Below, piece by piece: positions 1 through 7,750 of a stretch of 39,522 bases of DNA. The notes beneath the pieces are model-generated. The model was not told the origin of the DNA, did not search any database, and was given only the letters and a program-made list of their open reading frames with translations. The position numbers were made by a program, and so were the translations under genes. Positions within the stretch are counted from its first letter, which is position 1, and every line of letters begins with the position of its first letter. This DNA comes from Stenotrophomonas maltophilia (GTDB lineage: Bacteria > Pseudomonadota > Gammaproteobacteria > Xanthomonadales > Xanthomonadaceae): NCBI GenBank assembly GCA_002387845.1, contig DGLB01000081.1:1-39522 (forward strand), given 5' to 3'.

Positions 1-1322
1 AAACCACCATCGTGCGCAGCAATCGCCAGGCGCGCGGGGCTGGCCCCAGCGACGAGGAAATGCCGGAATTCTTCCGTCGCTTCTTCGGTCCCGACTTCCC
101 GATGCCGGGGCAGGGCCCGGGTGGCGGCGATGAAGGTCCCAGCATCCGCGGCCGCGGCATGGGCTCGGGTTTCATCATTTCGCCTGACGGCTACGTGCTG
201 ACCAACCACCATGTGGTCGCTGATGCCGGCGAAGTGAAAGTGAAACTGGGCGACCGCCGCGAGTTCACCGCCAAGGTGATCGGCAGCGACCAGCAGTACG
301 ACGTGGCGCTGCTGAAGATTGACGGCAAGAACCTGCCGACCGTGCGCGTGGGGGATTCCAACACCCTCAAGCCGGGCCAGTGGGTGGTGGCGATCGGTTC
401 GCCGTTCGGCCTGGACAACTCGGTGACGGCGGGTGTGGTCAGCGCCGTGGGTCGCAGCACGGGCGGCCAGGACCAGCGCTACGTACCGTTCATCCAGACC
501 GACGTGGCGATCAACCAGGGCAACTCGGGCGGTCCGCTGCTCAATACCCGTGGTGAGGTGGTCGGCATCAACTCGCAGATCTTCTCGGCCTCGGGCGGCT
601 ACATGGGCATCAGCTTCGCGATCCCGATCGACCTGGCGATGGGCGCGGTCGAGCAGATCAAGAAGACCGGGCGGGTCAGCCGGGGCCAGCTGGGTGCGAT
701 TGTCGGTGCGATCACCGGCGACGTGGCGCAGGGCTTCAAGCTGCCTGACAGCCGCGGCGCGCTGGTCAACGAACTGGTGCCGGGCAGTGCCGCGGCCAAG
801 GCGGGCCTGGAAGTGGGCGACGTGATCCGTTCGGTGAACGGCACCCCGGTGAACAGCTTCAGCGACCTGCCCCCGCTGATCGGCGCGCTGCCGCCGGGCA
901 GCAAGGTCCGGCTGGTGGTGCTGCGCGACGGCAAGGAGCGCGAGCTGACCGCTACCCTGACGGAGCTGGCCGAAGACGCCGCCCGCGGCGAAACCGCCAA
1001 CGCCGGGGCCGAAGCCGCCAAGCCGCAGGCCGGGGCCAATGCCCTGCTGGGCCTGGAGGTCATCGACCTGACCGCCGACCAGCGCAAAAGGAACCAGCTG
1101 GATGCGGGCGAGGGCGTGAGCATCACCAAGGTCACCGGCCAGTCGGCCCGTGACGCGGGTCTTCGCCCGGGCATGGTCATTCTGCAGGTCGGGCGCACCC
1201 CGGTCGGCAGCGTGGCCGCGCTTAACAAAGCCTTGGCCGGTTACGGCAAGGGCGACGTGGTGATGCTGCTGATCCGCCTGGGCGGCAATACCTCGTTCGT
1301 GCCGATCCGGATTGCCCCGTAA
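1..1322 (+). CDS. mucD: HtrA/MucD-type periplasmic serine protease (5' end outside window)
   Basis: Degrades or refolds damaged envelope proteins in the periplasm. The reading frame is open to the left edge (Thr-Thr-Ile before a GTG at 12), so the start and signal peptide lie outside the window. The visible part has a trypsin-like domain with the HtrA triad: His in TNHHVV, Asp in YDVALLKID and Ser in GNSGGPLL. Two PDZ domains follow, near codons 240-320 and 345-430. In xanthomonads and pseudomonads this gene (mucD) usually follows rpoE and rseA and is followed by lepA, which fits the next gene here. The symbol rests on that synteny; degP or degQ would be equally fair family names. A GC-rich hairpin lies 22 bases after the stop. 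Confidence 0.93.
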   Translation, partial: TTIVRSNRQARGAGPSDEEMPEFFRRFFGPDFPMPGQGPGGGDEGPSIRGRGMGSGFIISPDGYVLTNHHVVADAGEVKVKLGDRREFTAKVIGSDQQYDVALLKIDGKNLPTVRVGDSNTLKPGQWVVAIGSPFGLDNSVTAGVVSAVGRSTGGQDQRYVPFIQTDVAINQGNSGGPLLNTRGEVVGINSQIFSASGGYMGISFAIPIDLAMGAVEQIKKTGRVSRGQLGAIVGAITGDVAQGFKLPDSRGALVNELVPGSAAAKAGLEVGDVIRSVNGTPVNSFSDLPPLIGALPPGSKVRLVVLRDGKERELTATLTELAEDAARGETANAGAEAAKPQAGANALLGLEVIDLTADQRKRNQLDAGEGVSITKVTGQSARDAGLRPGMVILQVGRTPVGSVAALNKALAGYGKGDVVMLLIRLGGNTSFVPIRIAP

Positions 1323-1343
1323 CCCTTGCTGCAGCGTTGTTTC

Positions 1344-1367
1344 CCGGGCCCGCTACGGCGGGCCCGG
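1344..1367 (+). terminator. GC-rich hairpin after the protease gene
   Basis: A perfect 10-bp stem, CCGGGCCCGC with its complement, closes on the loop TACG. It is followed only by a mixed TCGTGT stretch, so the U-tract is weak. It is well placed to end or attenuate mucD transcription before the lepA promoter. Confidence 0.55.
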
Positions 1368-1428
1368 TCGTGTCCGGCACCCGGCAGCAGCGTTCGGCGG
1401 CCGGGGACACACGGGACCGGGCCGCTCA

Positions 1429-1437
1429 TGCGATAAT
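1429..1437 (+). promoter_or_regulatory. Extended -10 promoter candidate for the lepA operon
   Basis: TGC followed by GATAAT (5 of 6 matches to TATAAT) forms an extended -10. It ends 39 bases before the lepA ATG, predicting a leader of about 33 bases. No good -35 is seen at 16-18 bp, which extended -10 promoters can tolerate. Nearly the same nine bases precede rlmD and nagZ. Confidence 0.45.
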
Positions 1438-1476
1438 GCACCGTTATCCTGACGACGCGCCGCGCCGCCGCCACCT

Positions 1477-3282
1477 ATGTCCTCTGATTCGATGCGGAAC
1501 ATCCGCAACTTCTCCATCATCGCCCACGTCGACCACGGCAAGTCCACGCTGGCCGACCGCATCATCCAGCTCTGTGGCGGCCTCCAGGCCCGCGAGATGG
1601 AGGCGCAGGTGCTCGACTCCAATCCGATCGAGCGTGAGCGTGGCATCACCATCAAGGCCCAGTCGGTGTCGCTGCCGTACGTGGCCAAAGATGGGCAAAC
1701 CTACCACCTGAACTTCATCGACACCCCCGGGCACGTCGACTTCTCCTACGAAGTCAGCCGCTCGCTGGCAGCCTGTGAAGGCGCGCTGCTGGTGGTGGAT
1801 GCCGCCCAGGGCGTGGAAGCGCAGTCGGTGGCCAACTGCTACACCGCCGTGGAGCAGGGCCTGGAAGTGGTGCCGGTGATCAACAAGATCGACCTGCCCA
1901 CCGCCGACATCGACCGCGCCAAGGGTGAGATCGAGGCCGTGATCGGCATCGACGCCAGCGACGCGGTGCCGGTCAGCGCCAAGACCGGGCTCAACGTGCA
2001 GGACGTGCTGGAAGCGATCGTGCACCGCATTCCGCCGCCGCAGCCGCGCGATACCGACAAGCTGCAGGCGCTGATCATCGACTCCTGGTTCGACAACTAT
2101 CTCGGCGTGGTGTCGCTGGTGCGCGTCATGCAGGGCGAGATCAAGCCGGGCGACAAGCTGCAGGTGATGTCCACCGGCCGCAACCACCAGGTCGACAACG
2201 TCGGCGTGTTCACCCCCAAGCGCAAGGTGCTGCCGGCCCTGCGCGCCGGTGAGGTGGGCTGGGTGACGGCCAGCATCAAGGACGTGCACGGTGCGCCGGT
2301 CGGCGACACCCTGACCCTGGCCAGTGACCCGGCTCCGAAGCCGCTGCCGGGCTTCCAGGAAATGCAGCCGCGCGTGTTCGCCGGCCTGTTCCCGGTCGAT
2401 GCCGAAGACTACCCGGACCTGCGCGAAGCGCTGGACAAGCTGCGCCTGAACGACGCGGCGCTGCGCTTCGAGCCGGAAAGCTCCGAGGCCATGGGCTTCG
2501 GCTTCCGCTGCGGCTTCCTCGGCATGCTGCACATGGAAATCGTGCAGGAACGCCTGGAGCGCGAATACAACCTGGACCTGATCAGCACCGCGCCGACCGT
2601 GGTGTATGAAGTGCTCAAGACCGACGGTTCCATCGTCAACATGGACAACCCGGCCAAGCTGCCGCCGGTCAACATGGTCGAGGAAATCCGCGAGCCGATC
2701 ATCCGCGCCAACGTGCTCACCCCCGAGGAGTACATCGGCAACATCATCAAGCTGTGCGAAGAAAAGCGCGGCAGCCAGATCGGCATCAACTACCTGGGCA
2801 GCCAGGTACAGATCAGCTACGAGCTGCCGATGGCCGAAGTGGTGCTGGACTTCTTCGACAAGCTCAAATCCGTCAGCCGCGGCTACGCCTCGCTGGACTA
2901 CCACTTCGTGCGCTTCGACGCCGGTCCGTTCGTGCGGGTGGACGTGCTGATCAATGGCGACAAGGTCGACGCGCTGTCGCTGATCGTGCACCGCAGCCAT
3001 GCCGACCGCCGTGGCCGTGAGCTGTGCGAGAAAATGAAAGATCTCATTCCCCGGCAGATGTTCGACGTGGCCATCCAGGCCGCGGTCGGCTCGCAGATCA
3101 TCGCCCGCACCACGGTCAAGGCGATGCGCAAGAACGTGTTGGCCAAGTGCTATGGTGGCGACGTTTCGCGCAAGAAGAAGCTGCTGGAGAAGCAGAAGGA
3201 AGGCAAGAAGCGCATGAAGCAGGTGGGCCGGGTGGAGATTCCGCAGGAAGCCTTCCTTGCCGTGCTGCAGATGGACAAGTAA
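1477..3282 (+). CDS. lepA: Elongation factor 4 (LepA), ribosome-associated GTPase
   Basis: Cytoplasmic translational GTPase that acts on stalled or assembling ribosomes. The product of 601 residues is full length for the family. The P-loop region AHVDHGKST lies at residues 16-24, the switch-II motif DTPGHVD and the NKID base-recognition motif follow, and the LepA-specific Lys-rich C-terminus (RKKKLLEKQKEGKKRMK) is intact. The ATG at 1477 gives a short MSSDS extension. The ATG at 1492, which aligns with the E. coli start (MKNIRNF), is a reasonable alternative. The gene heads a run ending with recO, with lepB 42 bases downstream. Confidence 0.98.
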   Translation: MSSDSMRNIRNFSIIAHVDHGKSTLADRIIQLCGGLQAREMEAQVLDSNPIERERGITIKAQSVSLPYVAKDGQTYHLNFIDTPGHVDFSYEVSRSLAACEGALLVVDAAQGVEAQSVANCYTAVEQGLEVVPVINKIDLPTADIDRAKGEIEAVIGIDASDAVPVSAKTGLNVQDVLEAIVHRIPPPQPRDTDKLQALIIDSWFDNYLGVVSLVRVMQGEIKPGDKLQVMSTGRNHQVDNVGVFTPKRKVLPALRAGEVGWVTASIKDVHGAPVGDTLTLASDPAPKPLPGFQEMQPRVFAGLFPVDAEDYPDLREALDKLRLNDAALRFEPESSEAMGFGFRCGFLGMLHMEIVQERLEREYNLDLISTAPTVVYEVLKTDGSIVNMDNPAKLPPVNMVEEIREPIIRANVLTPEEYIGNIIKLCEEKRGSQIGINYLGSQVQISYELPMAEVVLDFFDKLKSVSRGYASLDYHFVRFDAGPFVRVDVLINGDKVDALSLIVHRSHADRRGRELCEKMKDLIPRQMFDVAIQAAVGSQIIARTTVKAMRKNVLAKCYGGDVSRKKKLLEKQKEGKKRMKQVGRVEIPQEAFLAVLQMDK

Positions 3283-3324
3283 GCCTGGACCCCGCGCCGC
3301 CGTACCCGCTCCCAAGGACACCGC

Positions 3325-4119
3325 ATGAAACTGTTTGAAATCCTTCTGGTCGTACTGACCCTGTCGTCCGGCCTGATCCTGCTGGCCGACAAGCTGTACT
3401 TCGCCAAGCGCCGTGCCGCGCGGGCCGGCCTGCTGGATTCCGAACCGGTACTGGTGGACTACTCGCGGGCGTTCTTCCCGGTGCTGGCCATCGTCCTGGT
3501 GGTGCGCAGCTTCATCGCCGAGCCGTACAAGATTCCGTCCAGCTCGATGATGCCCAACCTGCTGATCGGCGACTTCATCCTGGTCAACAAGTTCGCCTAT
3601 GGCCTGCGCCTGCCTTTGAACAATGCCAAGGTGGTGCCGGTCGGTGAACCTGCCCGTGGCGACGTGGTGGTGTTCCACTTCCCGGGTCATTCCGATACCG
3701 ACCCGAACAAGGGTGAGAACTTCATCAAGCGCGTGATCGGCGTGCCGGGCGACGAGGTCGTGTTCCAGGGCGATTCCCTGGTCCTGAACGGCGAGCCGGT
3801 GAAGTACGAGAACAAGGGGTTGTATGCTGGCCATCGTGGGCAGGGCGAAGGTGCCACGCTGCTGGTCGAGCAGCTGCCGGGCCGTACCCATACCGTGCTG
3901 GAGACCGACTACCCCCGTGGTGAAGGCCAGTGGACCGTGCCGCCGGGCAAGTATCTGGTGATGGGCGACAACCGTGACAACAGCGATGACGGCCGCTTCT
4001 GGGGCCTGCTGCCGGAGGAGAATCTCCGCGGCAAGGCGTTCCTGATCTGGCTGAACTGCTCGGGCTGGTTCTGCAAGGACGGTTTTGAACCGTCGCGGAT
4101 CGGCACCGGGATCAACTGA
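3325..4119 (+). CDS. lepB: Signal peptidase I
   Basis: Inner-membrane serine protease that removes signal peptides from exported proteins. It has two N-terminal membrane segments (about residues 3-21 and 49-64). The catalytic Ser lies in IPSSSMMP (Ser74) and the general-base Lys in FIKRVIGVPGD (Lys135). The conserved box MGDNRDNSDDGRFWG sits near the C-terminus. The 264 residues are somewhat fewer than the 324 of E. coli but usual for this lineage. A Shine-Dalgarno AAGGA precedes the ATG by 6 bases. The lepA-lepB-rnc-era order is the classical proteobacterial arrangement. Confidence 0.97.
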   Translation: MKLFEILLVVLTLSSGLILLADKLYFAKRRAARAGLLDSEPVLVDYSRAFFPVLAIVLVVRSFIAEPYKIPSSSMMPNLLIGDFILVNKFAYGLRLPLNNAKVVPVGEPARGDVVVFHFPGHSDTDPNKGENFIKRVIGVPGDEVVFQGDSLVLNGEPVKYENKGLYAGHRGQGEGATLLVEQLPGRTHTVLETDYPRGEGQWTVPPGKYLVMGDNRDNSDDGRFWGLLPEENLRGKAFLIWLNCSGWFCKDGFEPSRIGTGIN

Positions 4120-4151
4120 TTCATTACCTACGCGTATCTGGGGAGAACGCA

Positions 4152-4535
4152 ATGAAGACGATGAAAACGCAACGTGGCATGACCCTGACCTCGTTCCTGG
4201 TGGTGGCCATCGTGGTCGGCTTCGGCCTGTACGTCGGGATGAAGCTGTTCCCGATGTACCAGGAGTACTACTCGGTCAAGGCCGCGCTCAAGGGCGTGGC
4301 GCAGGAGCCGGGCGTGGCGGGCATGGAGCCCGGCCAGGTGCAGCAGATGTTCTTCCGCCGCCTCTACATCAACTACTCCGAGAACGTGAAGCCGGAGAAC
4401 GTGAAGATGAAGCGCATCAACGGCGGCTGGGATATGCAGGTCAATTACGAGGTGCGCCGTCCGCTGGTCGGCAATCTGGACGTGGTGGGCAAGTTTGAAA
4501 CCAATCAGGAACTGACCTTCAGCGGTGCCCAATAA
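4152..4535 (+). CDS. DUF4845 single-pass membrane protein
   Basis: A 127-residue protein with one N-terminal transmembrane segment (about residues 12-32). It starts with a pilin-like RGMTLTSFLVVAIV sequence, followed by a soluble domain of about 90 residues. It matches the DUF4845 family, which is routinely found between lepB and rnc in Gamma- and Betaproteobacteria. Function is unknown; the location suggests a role tied to export or the membrane. GGGGAG lies 6 bases before the ATG. Its stop codon overlaps the rnc start by 11 bases, implying coupled translation. Confidence 0.9.
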   Translation: MKTMKTQRGMTLTSFLVVAIVVGFGLYVGMKLFPMYQEYYSVKAALKGVAQEPGVAGMEPGQVQQMFFRRLYINYSENVKPENVKMKRINGGWDMQVNYEVRRPLVGNLDVVGKFETNQELTFSGAQ

Positions 4536-5205
4536 CACCTTCCAACGTGGTGACCGCATCGGTCACGCATTCAACGATCCGGGCCTGCTGCAGCAGGCCC
4601 TGACGCATCGCAGCGCCGGAACGCCGAACAACGAGCGGCTGGAGTTTCTCGGCGACAGCATTGTCAACATGATGGTGGCGCAGGCGTTGTATCAGCGCTG
4701 GCCCAAGGCGGACGAGGGTGCGCTGACCCGTGCCCGCGCCGAACTGGTGCGCGAGGGCGCGCTGGCGGTCATCGCGCGCAGCCTGGAGCTGGGCGAGCGT
4801 CTGACCTTGGGGCCCGGGGAAATGAAGTCCGGCGGCCATCGTCGCGACTCGATCCTGGCCGATGCGCTGGAGGCCGTCGTGGCCGCCATCTACCTGGATG
4901 CCGGCTTTGCCGCCTGCCAGGCGGTGGTGCTGCCCTGGTTCAGCGCGTCGATGGAGGCCCTGCCGGCCACCGGCCGGCCCGAGAAAGACCCCAAGACCCG
5001 TCTGCAGGAATGGCTGCAGGCCCGGCAGAAGGCCCTGCCGCAGTACGAACTGGTGTCAGAGTCGGGTGACGACCACGCCAAGACCTTCCGGGTACGCTGT
5101 GGCGTAACCGAACCCGCTGTCAGTACCGAAGGCGAAGGGGCCTCGCGACGACTGGCCGAACAACAGGCGGCCGCCGCCGCCCTAGAGCAACTGGATTCCA
5201 AGTGA
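4525..5205 (+). CDS. rnc: Ribonuclease III
   Basis: Double-strand-specific endoribonuclease that processes rRNA precursors and regulatory RNAs. The 226 residues equal the E. coli length. The catalytic signature NERLEFLGDS is near residues 32-41 and the second acidic motif is in DSILADALEAVVAAIYLD. A C-terminal dsRNA-binding domain begins at DPKTRLQEWLQ and ends with the helix SRRLAEQQAAAAALEQL. The start is a GTG at 4525 inside the end of the DUF4845 gene; the alignment MPNNTFQRGDRIGHAFND supports it. The stop overlaps the era start (GTGA). Confidence 0.97.
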   Translation: MPNNTFQRGDRIGHAFNDPGLLQQALTHRSAGTPNNERLEFLGDSIVNMMVAQALYQRWPKADEGALTRARAELVREGALAVIARSLELGERLTLGPGEMKSGGHRRDSILADALEAVVAAIYLDAGFAACQAVVLPWFSASMEALPATGRPEKDPKTRLQEWLQARQKALPQYELVSESGDDHAKTFRVRCGVTEPAVSTEGEGASRRLAEQQAAAAALEQLDSK

Positions 5206-6098
5206 GCGAAGCATCCTCCCATCATTGCGGCAGCGTTGCCGTCATCGGCCGGCCCAACGTCGGCAAATCAACCCTGACCAATGCCCTGGTCGGGGCCAAG
5301 ATCAGCATCGTCTCCAACCGGCCGCAGACCACCCGCCACCGGCTGCTCGGCATTGCCAGCTATCCGGAAGGCCAGATCGTGCTGGTCGACACCCCGGGGC
5401 TGCACAAGGTGCAGAAGCGCGCCATGAACCGGGTGATGAACCGCGCTGCGCGCGGCTCGCTCGAAGGCGTCGACGCCGGCATGCTGGTGATTGAAGCCGG
5501 GCGCTGGGACGAGGAAGACACCCTGGCGTTCAACGTGCTCAGCGATGCCGGCATTCCGGTGGTGCTGGTGGTCAACAAGGTCGACCGGCTGAAGGACAAG
5601 GGCGCGCTGCTGCCGTTCCTGCAGCAGATCACCGAGGGCCGCACCTTCGCCGCCGTGCATCCAGTTTCCGCGCAGAAGCGAAACGGCCTGGAAGCGCTGG
5701 TGCGCGACCTGCTCAAGCTGCTGCCGGAAGCGCCGCCGATGTTCGGCGAAGACGAAATCACCGATCGCAGCCAGCGCTTCCTCGCCGGCGAGCTGGTGCG
5801 CGAGCAGCTCATGCGCCAGCTGGGGGAGGAACTGCCCTATGCAACCACGGTGGAGATCGAACGCTTCGCCGAAGATGGCAACCTGCTGCGCATCGGTGCG
5901 GTCATCTGGGTCGAGCGCGAAGGCCAGAAGGCGATCGTGATCGGCAAGGGCGGAACCCGGCTGAAGGAGATCGGGGCCAAGTCCCGCCTGCAGATGGAAC
6001 GCCTGTTCGGAGCCAAGGTGTTCCTGGAAACCTGGGTGCGCGTGCGCGAAGGCTGGTCTGACGACGAAGCCGCGTTGAAGGCCTTCGGTTACGAATGA
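5202..6098 (+). CDS. era: GTPase Era, 16S rRNA/30S assembly factor
   Basis: Binds the 3' end of 16S rRNA and checks 30S maturation. The 298-residue product has G1 GRPNVGKST, G3 DTPG and G4 NKVD motifs in the N-terminal GTPase domain. A C-terminal KH domain carries the VIGKGGTRLKEIG loop. The start is GTG at 5202, overlapping the rnc stop by 4 bases, so translation is probably coupled to RNase III. The pairing of rnc and era in one operon is widely conserved. Confidence 0.98.
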   Translation: MSEASSHHCGSVAVIGRPNVGKSTLTNALVGAKISIVSNRPQTTRHRLLGIASYPEGQIVLVDTPGLHKVQKRAMNRVMNRAARGSLEGVDAGMLVIEAGRWDEEDTLAFNVLSDAGIPVVLVVNKVDRLKDKGALLPFLQQITEGRTFAAVHPVSAQKRNGLEALVRDLLKLLPEAPPMFGEDEITDRSQRFLAGELVREQLMRQLGEELPYATTVEIERFAEDGNLLRIGAVIWVEREGQKAIVIGKGGTRLKEIGAKSRLQMERLFGAKVFLETWVRVREGWSDDEAALKAFGYE

Positions 6099-6151
6099 TC
6101 CCCACAGGTGCGCCGGCCTATGCGGCGCGCCCCTGCGACAGCGGCTGAGCG

Positions 6152-6874
6152 ATGCGCATCGATGACGAACCGGCTTTCGTCCTGCACGCCCGGGCCTGGC
6201 GCGAGACCAGCCTGCTGGTGGAAGTCCTGACCGAGCAGCATGGGCGGCTGGGGCTGCTGGCACGCGGCGTCAGCAGCCCGCGCAGCCAGGCGCTGCGCGC
6301 GGCATTGCAGCCGCTGCAATGGATCCGCCTGAGCGCGGTGCAGCGCGGTGAGCTGGCGCAGCTGCGCCAGGCCGAGGCGCTGGATGCAGCACCGCGATTG
6401 AGCGGCGAGCGCATGCTGGCGGGCTTCTACATCAATGAGCTGCTGTTGCGGCTGGCTCCGCGGCAGGACCCGGTGCCGGAGTTGTATGACGCTTACGGCA
6501 CGGTTCGGCAGCGGCTTGCGCAGGCTGAACCCCTGGCCTGGACCTTGCGGCGTTTTGAGCGTGATCTGCTGGAGGGGCTGGGTTTCGGCTTTGACCTGGC
6601 CCTGGGCGGCGACGGCGAACCCATCGACCCGGCTGCGCGTTATGAGCTGGATCCGCTGGAGGGGCCGCGCCGGCTGCTCAGCGAGCGTGGCATCGATGCG
6701 CGGCGAGGCACGGCCACCGGCAGTGCGTTGTTGGCGCTGGCCGCCGATGAAGCGCCAGCAAGCGACGACCTGGCCAGCCTGCGGCGGCCGATGCGCACGG
6801 TGCTGCTGCACCATCTGGGCGGGCGCGGGTTGAAATCCTGGGAGATGCTGGAAGATCTTGCCCGTCGGCGGTGA
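6152..6874 (+). CDS. recO: DNA repair protein RecO
   Basis: Recombination mediator that helps load RecA onto SSB-coated DNA in the RecFOR pathway. The 240-residue product begins with the typical OB-fold sequence (PAFVLHARAWRETSLLVEVLT, about residues 6-26) and continues with the helical RecO C-terminal domain. It follows era by 53 bases, a common arrangement, and is the last gene of this operon. The ribosome-binding site is weak. The stop lies inside a hairpin shared with the convergent gene. Confidence 0.95.
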   Translation: MRIDDEPAFVLHARAWRETSLLVEVLTEQHGRLGLLARGVSSPRSQALRAALQPLQWIRLSAVQRGELAQLRQAEALDAAPRLSGERMLAGFYINELLLRLAPRQDPVPELYDAYGTVRQRLAQAEPLAWTLRRFERDLLEGLGFGFDLALGGDGEPIDPAARYELDPLEGPRRLLSERGIDARRGTATGSALLALAADEAPASDDLASLRRPMRTVLLHHLGGRGLKSWEMLEDLARRR

Positions 6875-6889
6875 TCCGCGGACACGGGC
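6860..6889. terminator. Hairpin between convergent recO and receiver-HPt genes
   Basis: Outer arms GCCCGT/ACGGGC and inner arms GCGG/CCGC around the loop TGAT form an interrupted stem. It covers the recO stop and the 16-base gap to the opposing gene. No U-tract follows on either strand, so a role in ending both transcripts is only inferred from position. Confidence 0.35.
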
Positions 6890-6890
6890 C

Positions 6891-7613
6891 TCAATGCAAC
6901 AACGATTCCACCGCCGCACGGAACTGTGTCTGCGCGCCGACCGATTCGGGTGCCTGGTGCAACTGCCGCACCGCCCGCGCCAACCGCGCCGCGCCCACGA
7001 AGCCACAACTGGCCTGCAGCCGGTGCAGCTGTCCGCGCAGCGCCGGCTCATCATGCTGCTGCACGGCCTGGGCAACGGCGTCACGCACGCCTGGCAGCTC
7101 GGCCAGGAACAGCTCGCGCAGCGCGATCAGATGATGGCGCTGCCCATTCAGTGCGGCCAGCGCGGTGATTTCATCCCAATCCTCGCGTTCGCCTTCGGGA
7201 TCCGTTGCGGATGTCGCAATCGCCCCGGAACTGTTTGCCAGCGCGCGGCGCACGGCCTGCAGCAGCTGTTCGCCGGTGAGCGGCTTGACCAGTGTTTCGC
7301 GGAAGCCGGCCTCGCGCAGGCGGGCGTGGATGCTGGTGTCCGCGTCGGCGGTATGGGCCAGTGCCGGGGTATCCGGGCGGCTGCGGCGCAGCCGCTGCAG
7401 AAGCTCGCTGCCATTGCCGTCAGGCAGGTTCACATCGATCAGCCACAGGTCGTGGCGGGCCGCCGAGCCACAGTCCATCGCGCTGGCAAGTGAGTCAGCG
7501 GTGTCCACTTCGGCAGGAAGGGCTTCCAGCGCGGCCTTGAAAAAGCCACGGCTGATGGTGTCGTCCTCGACGAGCAGCAAGCGGGGAAGGGACTCCCGGG
7601 GGGTCATCTGCAT
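6891..7613 (-). CDS. Receiver domain fused to HPt domain
   Basis: A 240-residue phosphorelay protein. The N-terminal receiver (about residues 10-125) has the acidic pair Glu16-Asp17-Asp18, phosphoacceptor Asp60 (LIDVNLPDGNG), Thr88 and Lys110 (VKPL). The C-terminal histidine phosphotransfer domain (about 145-240) has the probable active His197 in LHRLQASCGFVGA. There is no DNA-binding output and no kinase nearby, so it probably relays phosphate for a kinase encoded elsewhere. The start at 7613 was chosen because GGAGG lies 8 bases upstream and a fitting promoter sits just before it. Longer starts at 7628 or 7643 lack a good ribosome site. Confidence 0.88.
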   Translation of the reverse strand: MQMTPRESLPRLLLVEDDTISRGFFKAALEALPAEVDTADSLASAMDCGSAARHDLWLIDVNLPDGNGSELLQRLRRSRPDTPALAHTADADTSIHARLREAGFRETLVKPLTGEQLLQAVRRALANSSGAIATSATDPEGEREDWDEITALAALNGQRHHLIALRELFLAELPGVRDAVAQAVQQHDEPALRGQLHRLQASCGFVGAARLARAVRQLHQAPESVGAQTQFRAAVESLLH

Positions 7614-7641
7614 AACGGCTGCCTCCATGTCAGCTGGGGCC

Positions 7642-7669
7642 ATATTAAACATGATGTCGCGGTGTGCAA
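7642..7669 (-). promoter_or_regulatory. Sigma-70-type promoter candidate for the receiver-HPt gene
   Basis: On the minus strand TTGCAC (7669-7664) and TAATAT (7647-7642) are separated by 16 bp. Transcription would start near 7635, giving a 20-25 base leader to the ATG at 7613 that still holds the GGAGG site. Confidence 0.4.
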
Positions 7670-7709
7670 GCTGTCTACGTGCCCGGCGACCAAACCCGGC
7701 AGCGGTATC

Positions 7710-7718
7710 TGCGACAAT
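7710..7718 (+). promoter_or_regulatory. Extended -10 promoter candidate for rlmD
   Basis: TGC-GACAAT, close to the elements before lepA and nagZ. A start near 7725 leaves a leader of about 26 bases before the GTG at 7751. It lies downstream of in-frame codons that would extend rlmD to 7664, arguing against that longer start. Confidence 0.4.
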
Positions 7719-7750
7719 ACGCACCCTTTTTGCCCGCAGCCTGTTGCCAC

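Noticed and set aside
1444..4152. A 902-codon open frame on the minus strand across lepA and lepB
   Set aside because: It is antisense to two clearly conserved genes, His/Gln/Asp-rich in a way typical of GC-rich shadow frames, and has no family motif.
7664..7750. N-terminal extension of RlmD
   Set aside because: It covers the divergent promoter region, has no ribosome site and does not resemble the family; the GTG at 7751 does.
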